Positions 8,374 through 17,210 are shown, counted from the first letter of the stretch. The stretch: 64,000 nucleotides of DNA from Clostridiales bacterium UBA3758 (GCA_002371675.1 DFGE01000007.1:1-64000), one strand, 5' to 3'. Notes: generated from the sequence alone by a model not told the origin. Translations and numbers: made by a program.

Positions 8374-9756
8374 ATGTACGATTATGATATCCTCGTCATC
8401 GGCGCGGGGCCTGGCGGCTATGAGGCCGCGATCCGCGCCGGCAGGCTCGGCAAAAAAGTTGCCGTCATAGATGAGCGCGAAGCGGGCGGCACCTGCCTCA
8501 ACCGCGGCTGCATCCCCACCAAGACCCTGCTCCACGCGGCCGAGCTCTACCGCGAGGCCCTGACCGGCGCGCCGATCGGCGTCTGCGCCGCGGAGGCGAG
8601 GGTCGATCTCGGGGCGATGTTCGAGCGCAGGGAGGAGGTCAGCGCGAAACTGCGCGGCGGGGTGGAGGCCCTCTTCAAGGCCGCAAAGGTCGATTTTCTG
8701 CACGGCCGCGGCTGCGTCGTCGCGCCGCACAGCGTGAAGATCGTCTCCGCGGAGGGCGAGCAGACCTGCAGCGCCGACGCGATCCTGATCGCGACCGGCG
8801 CCGTCCCCGCGACCCCGCCGATCCCCGGCCTGGAGATGCCGGGCGTGTGGAGCTCGGAGGACGTGCTGCGCGGCCTGGAACGCCTGCCGGCCTCCCTTAC
8901 CATCATCGGCGGCGGGGTCATCGGCGCGGAGTTTGCGACCTTCTTTGCAGATCTCGGCGTGAGCGTCACGCTGCTCGAGGGCATGGATCGGCTCTTGCCC
9001 ACGATGGACAGGGAATTCGGCCAGAACCTCGCGATGATCTTCAAAAAACGCGGCGTCGCGGTGCAGACCGGCGCGCTGGTCTCCTCCATCGGGAAGACCG
9101 ACGCGGGCTTTGCCGTATGCTATGCGCAGAAGGGCAGGGAAGCGCGCTGCGAGAGCGAGGCCGTGCTCAGCGCCATCGGCCGCCGCCCATACTGGGACGG
9201 CGTGTTCGCCCCGGGCCTCGAGCCCGCCGCGGACCATGGGCGGCTTCTGGTCGACGGGAAGTTTGAGACCTCCCTCCCCGGCGTGTACGCCGTCGGAGAC
9301 GTGTCCTCGCCCATCCAGCTGGCGAGCGTCGCGAAGGCGCAGGGCGTCGCCTGTGTGGAGCGCCTCTGCGGCCTTGAGCCCGCGCAGGATCTCTCGCTGA
9401 TCCCGCTCTCGGCCTTCTGCCGCCCGGAGGTCGCCTCCGTGGGGCTCACCGAGGCGGAGGCAAAGGAGCGCCAGATCCCCGTGAAGATCGGCAAGGGACT
9501 CACGAGCGCCAACGGCCGCAGCATCATCCTCGAAGCCGATCGCGGCTTCATGAAGCTGCTCGCCCACGCCGAGACCGGCAGGCTCATCGGCGCGCAGCTC
9601 ATGTGCACCCACGCCAACGAGATGATCACCCTCCTCACCGCCGCAATCGCCAACGGCCTCACGGCCGCGCAGCTGCGCCGCGCCGTGCATCCGCACCCCA
9701 GCTTTGAGGAGACCCTGAGCGACGCACTGGACGAGCTGCTGAAAAAGCTCGGTTGA
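8374..9756 (+). CDS. lpdA: Dihydrolipoyl dehydrogenase (L-protein)
   Basis: A 460-residue flavoprotein that reoxidises dihydrolipoyl-GcvH with NAD+. It shows the FAD-binding GAGPGGYEAA, the redox disulfide GGTCLNRGCIPTK, the NAD-binding GGGVIGAEFA, AVGDV, and the C-terminal His-Glu pair in HPHPSFEE. ATG 8374 has GGAGG about 8 bases upstream; the longer frame that starts inside lplA is not used. It has no N-terminal lipoyl domain. It completes a self-contained gcv operon. Confidence 0.95.
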   Translation: MYDYDILVIGAGPGGYEAAIRAGRLGKKVAVIDEREAGGTCLNRGCIPTKTLLHAAELYREALTGAPIGVCAAEARVDLGAMFERREEVSAKLRGGVEALFKAAKVDFLHGRGCVVAPHSVKIVSAEGEQTCSADAILIATGAVPATPPIPGLEMPGVWSSEDVLRGLERLPASLTIIGGGVIGAEFATFFADLGVSVTLLEGMDRLLPTMDREFGQNLAMIFKKRGVAVQTGALVSSIGKTDAGFAVCYAQKGREARCESEAVLSAIGRRPYWDGVFAPGLEPAADHGRLLVDGKFETSLPGVYAVGDVSSPIQLASVAKAQGVACVERLCGLEPAQDLSLIPLSAFCRPEVASVGLTEAEAKERQIPVKIGKGLTSANGRSIILEADRGFMKLLAHAETGRLIGAQLMCTHANEMITLLTAAIANGLTAAQLRRAVHPHPSFEETLSDALDELLKKLG

Positions 9757-9761
9757 AGCGG

Positions 9762-9921
9762 CAGCCGCCGAGCATTTTGCTTCAGGCAAAATGCTGTTAC
9801 CGGAAAAGCCCGCAATATCGGGCTTTTCCGGCGGCGGTTTCTTGTATTCGAGGCGGGCCTTGCCCCCTCGAGCTCCCCCGCTGCTCTGTCCTCCCGCCTT
9901 ATCGCAGGTTTTTTGACAGTC
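9762..9921 (+). repeat. 160-bp structured intergenic repeat, copy A1
   Basis: This segment matches 49152-49311 in the same orientation over 160 bases with about ten substitutions and no gaps by eye. GCCGCCG near 9764 can pair with CGGCGGC near 9830 and encloses two hairpins (GCATTTTGC/GCAAAATGC and GGAAAAGCCCG/CGGGCTTTTCC), giving a three-way-junction shape. A pyrimidine-rich tail follows. It directly follows lpdA and could act as that operon's terminator. Confidence 0.8.
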
Positions 9922-10116
9922 GCAGGAAACGCGCCCGGAAAACTGGGCGCGTTTCAAGCTGTCGACAAAGTGTCGACAGCTTGAAAGGCAAAAATGAAAA
10001 CTTCCGAAAAAGTTTCCATTTTTGCATATATTGAACGTGAAGAGGGGATTACCGTCCCCTCTTCACAATCTCCCCATGCGAAACGAACCATTGCCGCAAG
10101 GGTTTGTCTACAGTCT
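9922..10116. other. Non-coding spacer with stacked hairpins
   Basis: No gene is seen. The stretch holds a GAAACGCGCCC/GGGCGCGTTTC hairpin near 9927-9955, a perfect 12-bp palindrome AAGCTGTCGACA/TGTCGACAGCTT near 9957-9983, and a GAAGAGGGGA/TCCCCTCTTC hairpin near 10037-10063. The first resembles the terminator at 10117-10153. Confidence 0.5.
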
Positions 10117-10153
10117 GAAACGCGCCCGGGAAAACCGGGCGCGTTTCTTTTTT
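10117..10153. terminator. Terminator between lpdA and the aldo/keto reductase gene
   Basis: GAAACGCGCCCGG/CCGGGCGCGTTTC forms a strong stem with an AAAA-containing loop, followed by T residues at 10148-10153 on the plus strand. It sits at the convergent gene ends and could stop transcription from both sides. Confidence 0.75.
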
Positions 10154-11291
10154 ATTCAAAGGTTTCGGCCGTCTGCGCGAGCAGCTCGCGGATCGGCAGA
10201 TGCTGGGGACAGACACGCTCGCAGCCGCCGCAGCGGATGCAGTCGCTCGCCTTGCCGTGCCCCTTGGTGGTGAGCACGTCGTCGTAATAGAAATTCTGGT
10301 TCCAGGAGGGGAACTGCTTCTTCGCGTTCATCAGCGCGAACATATCCGGGATCAGGATGTCCATCGGGCAGTGGTTCTCCTGCACGCAGTAGCGGCAGGC
10401 CGTGCAGCCGATGAGCTGCCGGGCGCGGAAGACCTCCCGCACCTTTGCAATCGCCTCTTTTTCCTCCTCGCTGAGATGTCGGTAATCCTGCATGAAGCTG
10501 GTGTTGTCCCGCATCTGCTCGATCGTGCTCATGCCGGAGAGCACCATGCGGATGTTCTCGAAGTCCGCCGCGAAGCGCAGCGCGTAGCTGGCGCTCGAGG
10601 GGCGGGGCTCCGCCGGATGCAGCGCGTCGAGAACCGCCTGCGCGTCCGCCGGCAGCGCCGCGAGCGTACCGCCCTTGACCGGTTCCATGACGATGACGGG
10701 CTTGCCGTGCTTTGCGGCGACCTCATAGACCTTGCGCGATTCGACGCCCGCGTCCTCGTAGTCGACGTAGTTGAACTGGATCTGCACGATCTCGATCTGC
10801 GGATACTCCGTGAGGATCTGCTCGAGCACCTCGGCCTTGTCGTGGAACGAGATGCCCACATGGCGCACAAGCCCCTCCTCCTTGAGCGCGAAGGCCGTCT
10901 CGTAGGCGCGGCAGCGCTTGAATTTGGCGTAGGTGCCGGCGTTCTGCGAATGCATGAGGTAGAAATCGAAGTAGTCCACACCGCAGGCCTCGAGCTGGCG
11001 CAGCAGCAGCGGGCGGATCTCCTCCTGCGACTGAAAATAGGTGCCGGTCAGCTTGTCGGTGAGAATATACTCGCTGCGGGCGTGGCGGCTGGTGAGAAAG
11101 GCGCGGATCGCCGGCTCGCTCTTGCCGTCGATATAGCCGTGGGCGGTGTCGAAGTAGTTGAAGCCCTTCTCCAAAAACAGGTCGGCCATCTCGGCGCACT
11201 GCTCCAGATCCACCTCACCGTTGGGCAGCATCGGCAGACGCATGCAGCCGAAGCCGAAGTTCTTTTTCACTTCCGGGAAACAGGATATCAT
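10152..11291 (-). CDS. Aldo/keto reductase with C-terminal 4Fe-4S domain
   Basis: A 379-residue predicted oxidoreductase. The N-terminal ~280 residues form an aldo/keto reductase TIM barrel (FGFGCMRLPML, DTAHGY, HSQNAGTY and similar). The C-terminus carries two cysteine clusters, CTACRYC...HCP and CIRCGGCERVCP, typical of iron-sulfur binding. This corresponds to the COG1453-type clostridial family, whose substrates are mostly unknown. ATG 11291 has AAGGAGG at good spacing; the frame extends 14 codons further without a better site. It lies 38 bases after the antiporter gene and is probably co-transcribed with it. Confidence 0.88.
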   Translation of the reverse strand: MISCFPEVKKNFGFGCMRLPMLPNGEVDLEQCAEMADLFLEKGFNYFDTAHGYIDGKSEPAIRAFLTSRHARSEYILTDKLTGTYFQSQEEIRPLLLRQLEACGVDYFDFYLMHSQNAGTYAKFKRCRAYETAFALKEEGLVRHVGISFHDKAEVLEQILTEYPQIEIVQIQFNYVDYEDAGVESRKVYEVAAKHGKPVIVMEPVKGGTLAALPADAQAVLDALHPAEPRPSSASYALRFAADFENIRMVLSGMSTIEQMRDNTSFMQDYRHLSEEEKEAIAKVREVFRARQLIGCTACRYCVQENHCPMDILIPDMFALMNAKKQFPSWNQNFYYDDVLTTKGHGKASDCIRCGGCERVCPQHLPIRELLAQTAETFE

Positions 11292-11329
11292 GTCGTTTTC
11301 CTCCTTTTTCGATGCTCCGTGTTCCGTTT

Positions 11330-13024
11330 TCACTCTTTTTTCGCGGGAAAAAGGGACTCCGCCCGGCGCGCGTCCTCAGCGCGGTAGAGCACCAGCTTGT
11401 CGCCGCGGCGGAGCGTGGTGTTGCCCTTGGGGATGATGACCTCGCTGCCGCGCTCGATGAGAATGATGAGCTCCCCGGCGGGAAGCGGCAGGGCGGAAAC
11501 CGGCTTGCCTGCGCTGCGCGCATCGACAAACTGCTCGCGCAGCCGCACCCCCTGGATCTGCACCGGGGTCTTGGCGGAGAGCGTGAGGCGGTCGCCCGCG
11601 AGGATGACGGTGTCGCCGTTGGGGGCGATGTTCTCGTAGGACTCGCGCAGGTGGAGCTTGCGCAGCGCCTTCTCTCCCGCGCCGCCGGCGGGCTGCTTTT
11701 TCCGCTGCAGCAGCACGAGCAGGGTGTCCGGCGGGAGTGTCATGTCCCGGAGCTTGCGTCCGGCCCACTTGTGCTGCTCGGGCACCTCAAACTGGATGAA
11801 CTGCACCGGGGTCTCGGCGCTGTAGTCGTTGAAGGTGCGCATGACGTCTTCGTCGCCGCCGATCATGCCCGTCCGCTCGGCGACCTTCGGCAGCAGCGTA
11901 CCCTGCAGCAGGATGGAGAAGATAACGACCGAGAAGACAAGCGAGAAAATATCCACCTCCATGTTCGCCGCTCCGATGCGTGTCGTGGCCATGACGGCGA
12001 AGACGATGGAGGCCGCGCCGCGCAGCCCCGCCCAGGAGACGAGCGCGCGCTGCGGATGCCTGGCTCCGAAGGGGAGCAGCAGCGCCGTGACCGCGGCGGG
12101 CCGGGCCGCGACCGTCAGGATCAGGGCGACGGCGAGAGCCTCGGGCAGGACCTTCGGCAGCTGCGAGGGCGTGCACAGAAGCCCCAGCAGAAAGAACAGC
12201 ACCATCTGCATCAGCCCCGTGATCCCGTCAAAAAAATGCACGAGCTCGCGCTTTTTTGGCAGGTCGCTGTTGCCTACGATCAGACCCACGAGGTAGGCCG
12301 AGAGGAAGCCGTTGCCGCCGAAGAAGGCGGGGAGCGCATAGCTCAGCAGCGCCATGGCCAGCACAAAGATCGCGGCGAAGCCGGGGGAGAAGCTGAAGCG
12401 GTTGAGGAACGTGCGGCCCGCCAGCGCGAGGATCACGCCGAAGCCGACGCCGAACGCGATCTGCTTGATCAACAGCAGCGGGATGTTCAGCTCCCCGCTG
12501 CCCGTGATGAGAGCGGTCACCACGACGGTCATCATATAGGCCGCCGGGTCGTTCGAGCCGCTCTCGACCTCCAGGAGCGAGGCCGTATTGTCCTTGAGGT
12601 TGAGCCGCTTGGAGCGCAGGATAGAGAACACAGAGGCCGCGTCCGTCGAGGCCAGCACCGAGCCGATCAGAAAGCCGTAAACCCAGCTCACGCGCAGCAG
12701 ATACCGGCAGAGCACGGCCGTGACGGAGGCCGTCAGCACAACCCCGGCCGTTGAGAGTATGACGGCTCTGCCGGCCACGCGGCGCGCGGCCGCCCAGTTG
12801 GTGCCGAAGCCGCCGTAGAACATAATGAAAATCAGCGCGACTGTGGCCGCGTTTTCCGCCGCAGGGAAATTGTCAAAGTCGATATGGAAGATCCCGTCGA
12901 CGCCGCAGACCATGCCCAGGAGGATGAAGGCCAGCAGCGCAGGCACGCCGATGCGGTCGGAGAGCTTGTTGAAGAGGATGCAGGCAATGATGACCAGAGC
13001 TGCAAACAACAGTACGACTTCCAT
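11330..13024 (-). CDS. K+/H+ (or Na+/H+) antiporter, NhaP2/CvrA type
   Basis: A 564-residue CPA-family antiporter. About 12 membrane segments occupy residues 1-390, with STDAASVFSIL and ESGSNDPAAYM, the usual ion-binding region of NhaP2-like proteins. The C-terminal ~170 residues are cytosolic and look like one or two TrkA_C (RCK_C) ligand-sensing modules (VILAGDRL, NTTLRRGDKLVLY). It should exchange K+ or Na+ for H+, gated by the cytosolic domain. ATG 13024 follows AGAGGGGG. A good promoter lies about 120 bases upstream. Confidence 0.88.
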   Translation of the reverse strand: MEVVLLFAALVIIACILFNKLSDRIGVPALLAFILLGMVCGVDGIFHIDFDNFPAAENAATVALIFIMFYGGFGTNWAAARRVAGRAVILSTAGVVLTASVTAVLCRYLLRVSWVYGFLIGSVLASTDAASVFSILRSKRLNLKDNTASLLEVESGSNDPAAYMMTVVVTALITGSGELNIPLLLIKQIAFGVGFGVILALAGRTFLNRFSFSPGFAAIFVLAMALLSYALPAFFGGNGFLSAYLVGLIVGNSDLPKKRELVHFFDGITGLMQMVLFFLLGLLCTPSQLPKVLPEALAVALILTVAARPAAVTALLLPFGARHPQRALVSWAGLRGAASIVFAVMATTRIGAANMEVDIFSLVFSVVIFSILLQGTLLPKVAERTGMIGGDEDVMRTFNDYSAETPVQFIQFEVPEQHKWAGRKLRDMTLPPDTLLVLLQRKKQPAGGAGEKALRKLHLRESYENIAPNGDTVILAGDRLTLSAKTPVQIQGVRLREQFVDARSAGKPVSALPLPAGELIILIERGSEVIIPKGNTTLRRGDKLVLYRAEDARRAESLFPAKKE

Positions 13025-13144
13025 GGGACATGCCCCCTCTCTTCTCGATGAGCCGGCAGGCGATAGCGCGCCAAATCCTGCAGCGGGATCTGCCCGCATT
13101 CAAGCTCCAGGCAAACGGAGAAACTGAAATACGCCGCTGTAAGC

Positions 13145-13173
13145 ATTATATCAAGGATACAGCGGAAAGGCAA
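13145..13173 (-). promoter_or_regulatory. Promoter of the antiporter-reductase operon
   Basis: On the minus strand, TTGCCT (13168-13173) and TATAAT (13145-13150) are separated by 17 bases. This is a near-ideal housekeeping promoter and gives a leader of about 110 bases before the antiporter start. Confidence 0.7.
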
Positions 13174-13433
13174 GCCGCGCCAAAATGCGCGCGCCCGGGC
13201 GGCTTTTCCCATCGCTCCTGAGCCCGGCCGGGAACACCTGCGTGGGGACGGATTCTTTCAAAAGAATTGACATCGCGCCCCGCGGTCTGTCATTGTGAAA
13301 CAGAGAGCTTATACTAACACCTAATAAAAAGCCTTGATTCTTTCCAGCCGGAATTGTGCCATACTCCGTTTCGTCGGCACAAGCTCCGCCTCGTCTGGCG
13401 CAAATTCCACTCGAAAATCTTTTGAACTCTCTT
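13174..13433. other. Non-coding region beside truncated repeat
   Basis: I see no gene here. The short frames lack ribosome binding sites and run into the palindromic repeat. A TTGACA occurs near 13266 but no convincing -10 follows it. Confidence 0.45.
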
Positions 13434-13581
13434 AGCAGCAAAACAGCAGGACTGTTTTGCCGTATATTCGTTGCAATGAGCATCGGGAAAATGATTTTTA
13501 GCATCATTCTCTGCCAAACTTGTCGCTTGGCAGCGAAATCAATCGAATCCTCGATTGATTTCGCCATCCGATGAGCATTAT
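13434..13581. repeat. MITE-like palindromic repeat, left-truncated copy
   Basis: From AGCAGCAAAACAGCAG onward this matches the inner hairpins and right end of the element at 165-370, ending in TCGCCATCCGATGAGCATTAT. The left terminal repeat and first two hairpins are missing. Several substitutions suggest it is an old, decayed copy. Confidence 0.7.
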
Positions 13582-13594
13582 CAGAACGAAAATC

Positions 13595-13630
13595 GGGACC
13601 GCTGCAAAATGAGAGTTTTGCAGCGGCCCC
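13595..13630 (-). terminator. Terminator of the AAA+ ATPase gene
   Basis: GGGACCGCTGCAAAA at 13595-13609 pairs with TTTTGCAGCGGCCCC at 13616-13630 with one mismatch. Read on the minus strand it is followed by GATTTTCG. It lies just beyond the stop of the leftward ATPase gene. Confidence 0.65.
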
Positions 13631-13659
13631 TTGTTAGTATTGTCCCGGCGATCCCGCTC

Positions 13660-15141
13660 TCATCCCTCCGCGCTCTCGCTGCGGGCGGGCTCTTCCGCGG
13701 GCGCGTCCTCGGGGACTTCTTCGCCCTCTTCGGAATCCTCCAGATCCTGCGGGAGCACGGTCATGAGATCCTCCTTGGTCGGAGCTTCCATCGCCGCCAC
13801 GCGGTTGGCCTGGCGGACGACCATATCCTCAAAGCAGTTGCGCACGTCGCGGCCGTTGCCGAAGTTGTCGTCGCGCTCCTCGTAGAGGCGCTTGAAGAAC
13901 TCGACGGCCGCCGTCTCGGTCTCGGGCGTGAGGGTGTAGCCGTTCTTGTCGCAGCGCTTGCGGAACATCGCCATCAGCTGCTCCCCGTTGTAATCCGGGA
14001 AGAATATATACTTGTTGAAGCGGGATTCCAGGCCGGGGTTGGAGGAGATGAACTTCTCCATCGGCACGGTATAGCCCGCGACAATGACGATCAGATCGTC
14101 CCGGTGATCCTCCATGGCCTTGAGCAGGGTCTCGATGGCCTCGCGGCCGAAGTCGTTCTCGCCGCCGGAGGAAAGGGAGTAGGCCTCGTCGATGAACAGC
14201 ACGCCGCCGAGGGCGGACTTGATGACCTCCTGGGTCTTGAGCGCGGTCTGCCCGACGTAGCCTGCGACGAGGCCGGAGCGGTCCACCTCCACGAGCTGCC
14301 CCTTGCTCAATACGCCGATGGCGGCGTAGAGCCCGGAGACGAGGCGAGCGACCGTCGTCTTGCCGGTGCCGGGGTTGCCGACGAAGACCATGTGCAGGCT
14401 CATCGGCGGCACGGGCAGATCGTTCTCGCTGCGCAGCTGGCGCACCTTGACGAGGTTCATGAGGTTCTTGACGTCCTTCTTGACATCCTCGAGGCCCACC
14501 AGATCCTCCAGCTCGGCCATGAGCGCGTCAAAGTCAGGCTTCTTCGTCTCCTCCGCTGCGCTCTCCGCTTTGGCTTCGCCCCCGGAGGCCTGCACCTGGG
14601 TCTTGTATTTCTCCTGGAAGCCCGGCTCCCCGCTCGTCACATAGTCGAGAGGATTGAGCCCCTCGCGGCTCTTCTTCACGCCCGTCGTGTCGCAGATCGC
14701 CGTGAGGCGGTCGGTGCACTCGGTGATATAGGAGGCCTCGGCGTAGGTCACGTCGTCGTCCACGGCGGCGAGGTAGAGCAGGATGTTAGTCGTCATGCGG
14801 ATGAAGGTGCGCGAGCTCTCGGTGCGGCGCTTGACGTCGCTCTCGGCCATGTTCCAGAAGAACACCGGCGGGAGGAACACATCCTCCTCTACGGCGGCGC
14901 TGGTGAGGTTCCAGAGCAGCCAATTGGGCTTGGCGCGGCCGCGGGAGTAGATCTCGTTGGCCATATCGACATGGCGCTGGGTGATGCCGCCGGAGCGGCT
15001 CCAGAGGCTCAGGGCGCACTTGGTCATGAAATCGTCCAGCTCGGGGGCGAGATTCGCGCTGCCAATGCGGTAAAAGGCGTCGGTATTGGCAATATAGATC
15101 TTATGAAACTCCTCGGGGGAGCGGCTCCAGGTCGTAGGCAT
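13660..15141 (-). CDS. AAA+ ATPase, CbbX/SpoVK type
   Basis: A 493-residue ATPase. Residues 1 to about 160 form a helical N-terminal region that I cannot place firmly but which has a TerB-like character (AAVDDDVTYAEASYI). The AAA+ core follows, with Walker A GNPGTGKTT at 255-263, pore-loop-like GYVGQTA near 294 and Walker B VLFIDEA with Glu319. The C-terminus is an acidic Glu/Pro/Ala tail. CbbX activates Rubisco and SpoVK acts in sporulation; with no Rubisco visible, a remodelling role on an unknown target is inferred. The start has CAGGAG upstream. Confidence 0.85.
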   Translation of the reverse strand: MPTTWSRSPEEFHKIYIANTDAFYRIGSANLAPELDDFMTKCALSLWSRSGGITQRHVDMANEIYSRGRAKPNWLLWNLTSAAVEEDVFLPPVFFWNMAESDVKRRTESSRTFIRMTTNILLYLAAVDDDVTYAEASYITECTDRLTAICDTTGVKKSREGLNPLDYVTSGEPGFQEKYKTQVQASGGEAKAESAAEETKKPDFDALMAELEDLVGLEDVKKDVKNLMNLVKVRQLRSENDLPVPPMSLHMVFVGNPGTGKTTVARLVSGLYAAIGVLSKGQLVEVDRSGLVAGYVGQTALKTQEVIKSALGGVLFIDEAYSLSSGGENDFGREAIETLLKAMEDHRDDLIVIVAGYTVPMEKFISSNPGLESRFNKYIFFPDYNGEQLMAMFRKRCDKNGYTLTPETETAAVEFFKRLYEERDDNFGNGRDVRNCFEDMVVRQANRVAAMEAPTKEDLMTVLPQDLEDSEEGEEVPEDAPAEEPARSESAEG

Positions 15142-15203
15142 AAGGCGTTTCTCCTGTCTGTCTTTTGTGTCCGCGGCGCACGGCCGCGAGGCTCGTACCC
15201 TTT

Positions 15204-15231
15204 ATTATAATACAAATCTGCCGCCGGTCAA
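15204..15231 (-). promoter_or_regulatory. Promoter of the AAA+ ATPase gene
   Basis: On the minus strand, TTGACC (15226-15231) and TATAAT (15204-15209) are 16 bases apart. It overlaps the 3' end of the small gene upstream, so the ATPase can be expressed independently of it. Confidence 0.68.
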
Positions 15232-15399
15232 GCGGGGATTGCCCTCGCGCTCCGGCTTTTTGTACTGCCGCCGCGGCATCAGCACGACGCCGCAGCGATC
15301 CGCCTGGCTCTGCGCGGAGCGTGCCGCGCCGACCCGCTTCCAGACCGCGTCAAAATGCCGCAGCGCCTCTGCCGCGCGCCTCTCGTCAAATTTCTCCAT
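15205..15399 (-). CDS. Small basic protein of unknown function (64 aa)
   Basis: A 64-residue protein rich in Arg and Lys with no recognised domain, signal or membrane segment. The main support is an excellent ribosome binding site (CAGGAGGGTGAG before ATG 15399) and its position 63 bases ahead of the AAA+ ATPase on the same strand. It may form an operon with the ATPase and be a partner or substrate, but that is inference. Alternatively it could be a short spurious frame. Confidence 0.55.
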   Translation of the reverse strand: MEKFDERRAAEALRHFDAVWKRVGAARSAQSQADRCGVVLMPRRQYKKPEREGNPRLTGGRFVL

Positions 15400-15450
15400 G
15401 TTCTCACCCTCCTGTCCGGGTTTTTTCTCCCCGCCATTCTACGCCGCCAC

Positions 15451-15479
15451 TTGAAATGCCGTGCCAAATATGCGATAAT
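15451..15479 (+). promoter_or_regulatory. Promoter of rsmE
   Basis: TTGAAA (15451-15456), a 17-base spacer and GATAAT (15474-15479) lie about 32 bases before the rsmE start. Confidence 0.6.
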
Positions 15480-15511
15480 AAATAAAGATTGCAAAGGAAG
15501 GCGGAGACGAC

Positions 15512-16246
15512 ATGGCGCGATTTTTCATGGCGGGAACCAACCTGGCCGGCGGCACGGCTATTATCCGCGGGCGGGACGCCGAGCACGTGAAGGTGCTGCG
15601 GCTGCGCCCGGGCGAGGACGTCGTCATCAGCGACGCGCAGGGCACGGATTACAAATGCCGCCTCGTCGAGACCCGCAAGGACGAGGCCGAGTTTGAGATC
15701 GTTGAGGTCGTCCCCTGTCCGGCGGAGCCCAGCGTCGAGGTCTCGGTGATCTGCGGGCTGCCCAAGGGTGACAAGACCGAGTATATCATCCAGAAATGCG
15801 TCGAGGCCGGCGCGCATGACATCTCGTTTTTCCAGGCCAATCGCTGCGTCGCCAGGCCCGACGCGCCGGAGAAGAAGCTCGAGCGCTGGCAGCGCATCGC
15901 CGAGGAGGCCGCCAAGCAGTCCGGCCGCGGGATCATCCCGCAGGTGGGCTGGCTGGAGGACTACGCCGCCGTGCTGGACAAGGCGATCAAGAAGGATCTC
16001 GCCGTGCTGCTCTACGAGACCGGGGAGCGCGAAGGGCTCGACACGGTGCTCAACAGCGGCGGGCATGACATCAAATCCGCCGCGCTCATCACCGGGCCGG
16101 AGGGCGGCTTCGCAGAGTTCGAGGTGAAGCTCGCGCGGATCGCGGGGCTGCGCATCTGCTCGATGGGCGAGCGCATCCTCCGCTGCGAGACAGCGCCGGT
16201 CGTGGCGCTCACGGCCGTGATGTACGCCACCGGGAACCTCTCCTGA
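15512..16246 (+). CDS. rsmE: 16S rRNA m3U1498 methyltransferase
   Basis: A 244-residue SPOUT-class methyltransferase that methylates U1498 of 16S rRNA. It has the N-terminal PUA-like part (AEHVKVLRLRPGE) and the knotted C-terminal domain with LITGPEGGF and the SAM-site MGERILRCETAP, both diagnostic of RsmE. AAGGAAGGCGGAG precedes the start. The prmA gene that often sits beside rsmE is not present here. Confidence 0.95.
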   Translation: MARFFMAGTNLAGGTAIIRGRDAEHVKVLRLRPGEDVVISDAQGTDYKCRLVETRKDEAEFEIVEVVPCPAEPSVEVSVICGLPKGDKTEYIIQKCVEAGAHDISFFQANRCVARPDAPEKKLERWQRIAEEAAKQSGRGIIPQVGWLEDYAAVLDKAIKKDLAVLLYETGEREGLDTVLNSGGHDIKSAALITGPEGGFAEFEVKLARIAGLRICSMGERILRCETAPVVALTAVMYATGNLS

Positions 16247-16320
16247 GTTGCTCTGTACAGACGGGGCTGCCGGCAGCCCCCCGAACCACCATATCATGCA
16301 TCTTGAAAGGAGACGTATTT

Positions 16321-17058
16321 ATGCCGATCCCAACCCCTCACATCAACGCCAAGGCAGGCGCTTTTGCCAAGACCGTCCTGATGCCCGGCGATCCGCTGCG
16401 CGCGAAATTCATTGCCGAGAACTTCCTGACCGACCCCGTGCTGGTCAACAACGTGCGCGGCGTTCAGGGGCACACCGGCACCTGGAAGGGCGTCCCCGTC
16501 TCGGTCATGGCCTCCGGCATGGGCATGCCCTCCATCGGCATCTACAGCTGGGAGCTGTTCCACTGCTATGACGTGGAGAACATCATCCGCATCGGCTCTG
16601 CCGGCGCGCTGCAGGACGAACTGAAGCTGCGCGACATCGTGGCCGCGCAGGGCGCCTGCACCAACTCCGCTTATCTGCGCAACTTCGGTCTCGGCGAGGC
16701 CGCCAACTTCGCCCCGATTGCGGACTTCACGCTGCTGTCCAAGGCCGTCGAGGCCGCAAAGGAGCGCGGCGTCGAGCTGCATGTGGGCAACATCTACTCC
16801 TCTGACAACTTCTATTCCCCCGAGGGCGTTTCCACGACGGACAACTGGAAGCGCATGGGCGTGCTCGCCACCGAGATGGAGGCCGCTGCGCTCTACGCCA
16901 ACGCCGCCTATGCCCACAAGCGCGCTCTTTGCATCTGCACCATCTCCGACCACCTCTACCGCCCGGAGGACAACCTATCCGCAGAGGAACGGCAGAATTC
17001 CTTCACGCAGATGATGGAGATCGCGCTGGACACGGCCGTGAAGATGGCCGCGCTCTGA
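16321..17058 (+). CDS. deoD: Purine nucleoside phosphorylase, DeoD type
   Basis: A 245-residue enzyme cleaving purine (deoxy)nucleosides with phosphate for salvage. The N-terminal TPHINAKAGAFAKTVLMPGD region, GSAGAL and TEMEAAALY are typical of hexameric DeoD. ATG 16321 has AAAGGAGA at ideal distance; a TTG six codons upstream is not favoured. A terminator follows, so it looks monocistronic or shares an rsmE transcript. Confidence 0.94.
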   Translation: MPIPTPHINAKAGAFAKTVLMPGDPLRAKFIAENFLTDPVLVNNVRGVQGHTGTWKGVPVSVMASGMGMPSIGIYSWELFHCYDVENIIRIGSAGALQDELKLRDIVAAQGACTNSAYLRNFGLGEAANFAPIADFTLLSKAVEAAKERGVELHVGNIYSSDNFYSPEGVSTTDNWKRMGVLATEMEAAALYANAAYAHKRALCICTISDHLYRPEDNLSAEERQNSFTQMMEIALDTAVKMAAL

Positions 17059-17073
17059 TCCGTATACGCTCTG

Positions 17074-17101
17074 CGCCGCCGGGAAATCCCGGCGGCGTTT
17101 T
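17074..17101 (+). terminator. Terminator of deoD
   Basis: CGCCGCCGGGA pairs with TCCCGGCGGCG across a 2-3 base loop and is followed by TTTT, 15 bases after the deoD stop. Confidence 0.82.
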
Positions 17102-17210
17102 GCCATCCTGCGCGCCCTGGCCGCACGGCACAGCATCTCTCTGGATCGGGCCGCGCTGCAGGCCGCCCTTGCCGCCGTTTCCGGCGGGAGGGGCGAAGAA
17201 TAGGCATACA

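Noticed and set aside
17103..17202. Coding-like tail after the deoD terminator (AILRALAARHSISLDRAAL...)
   Set aside because: It reads like the end of a protein but has no start codon or ribosome binding site and begins inside the terminator region; a gene remnant is possible but not supportable.
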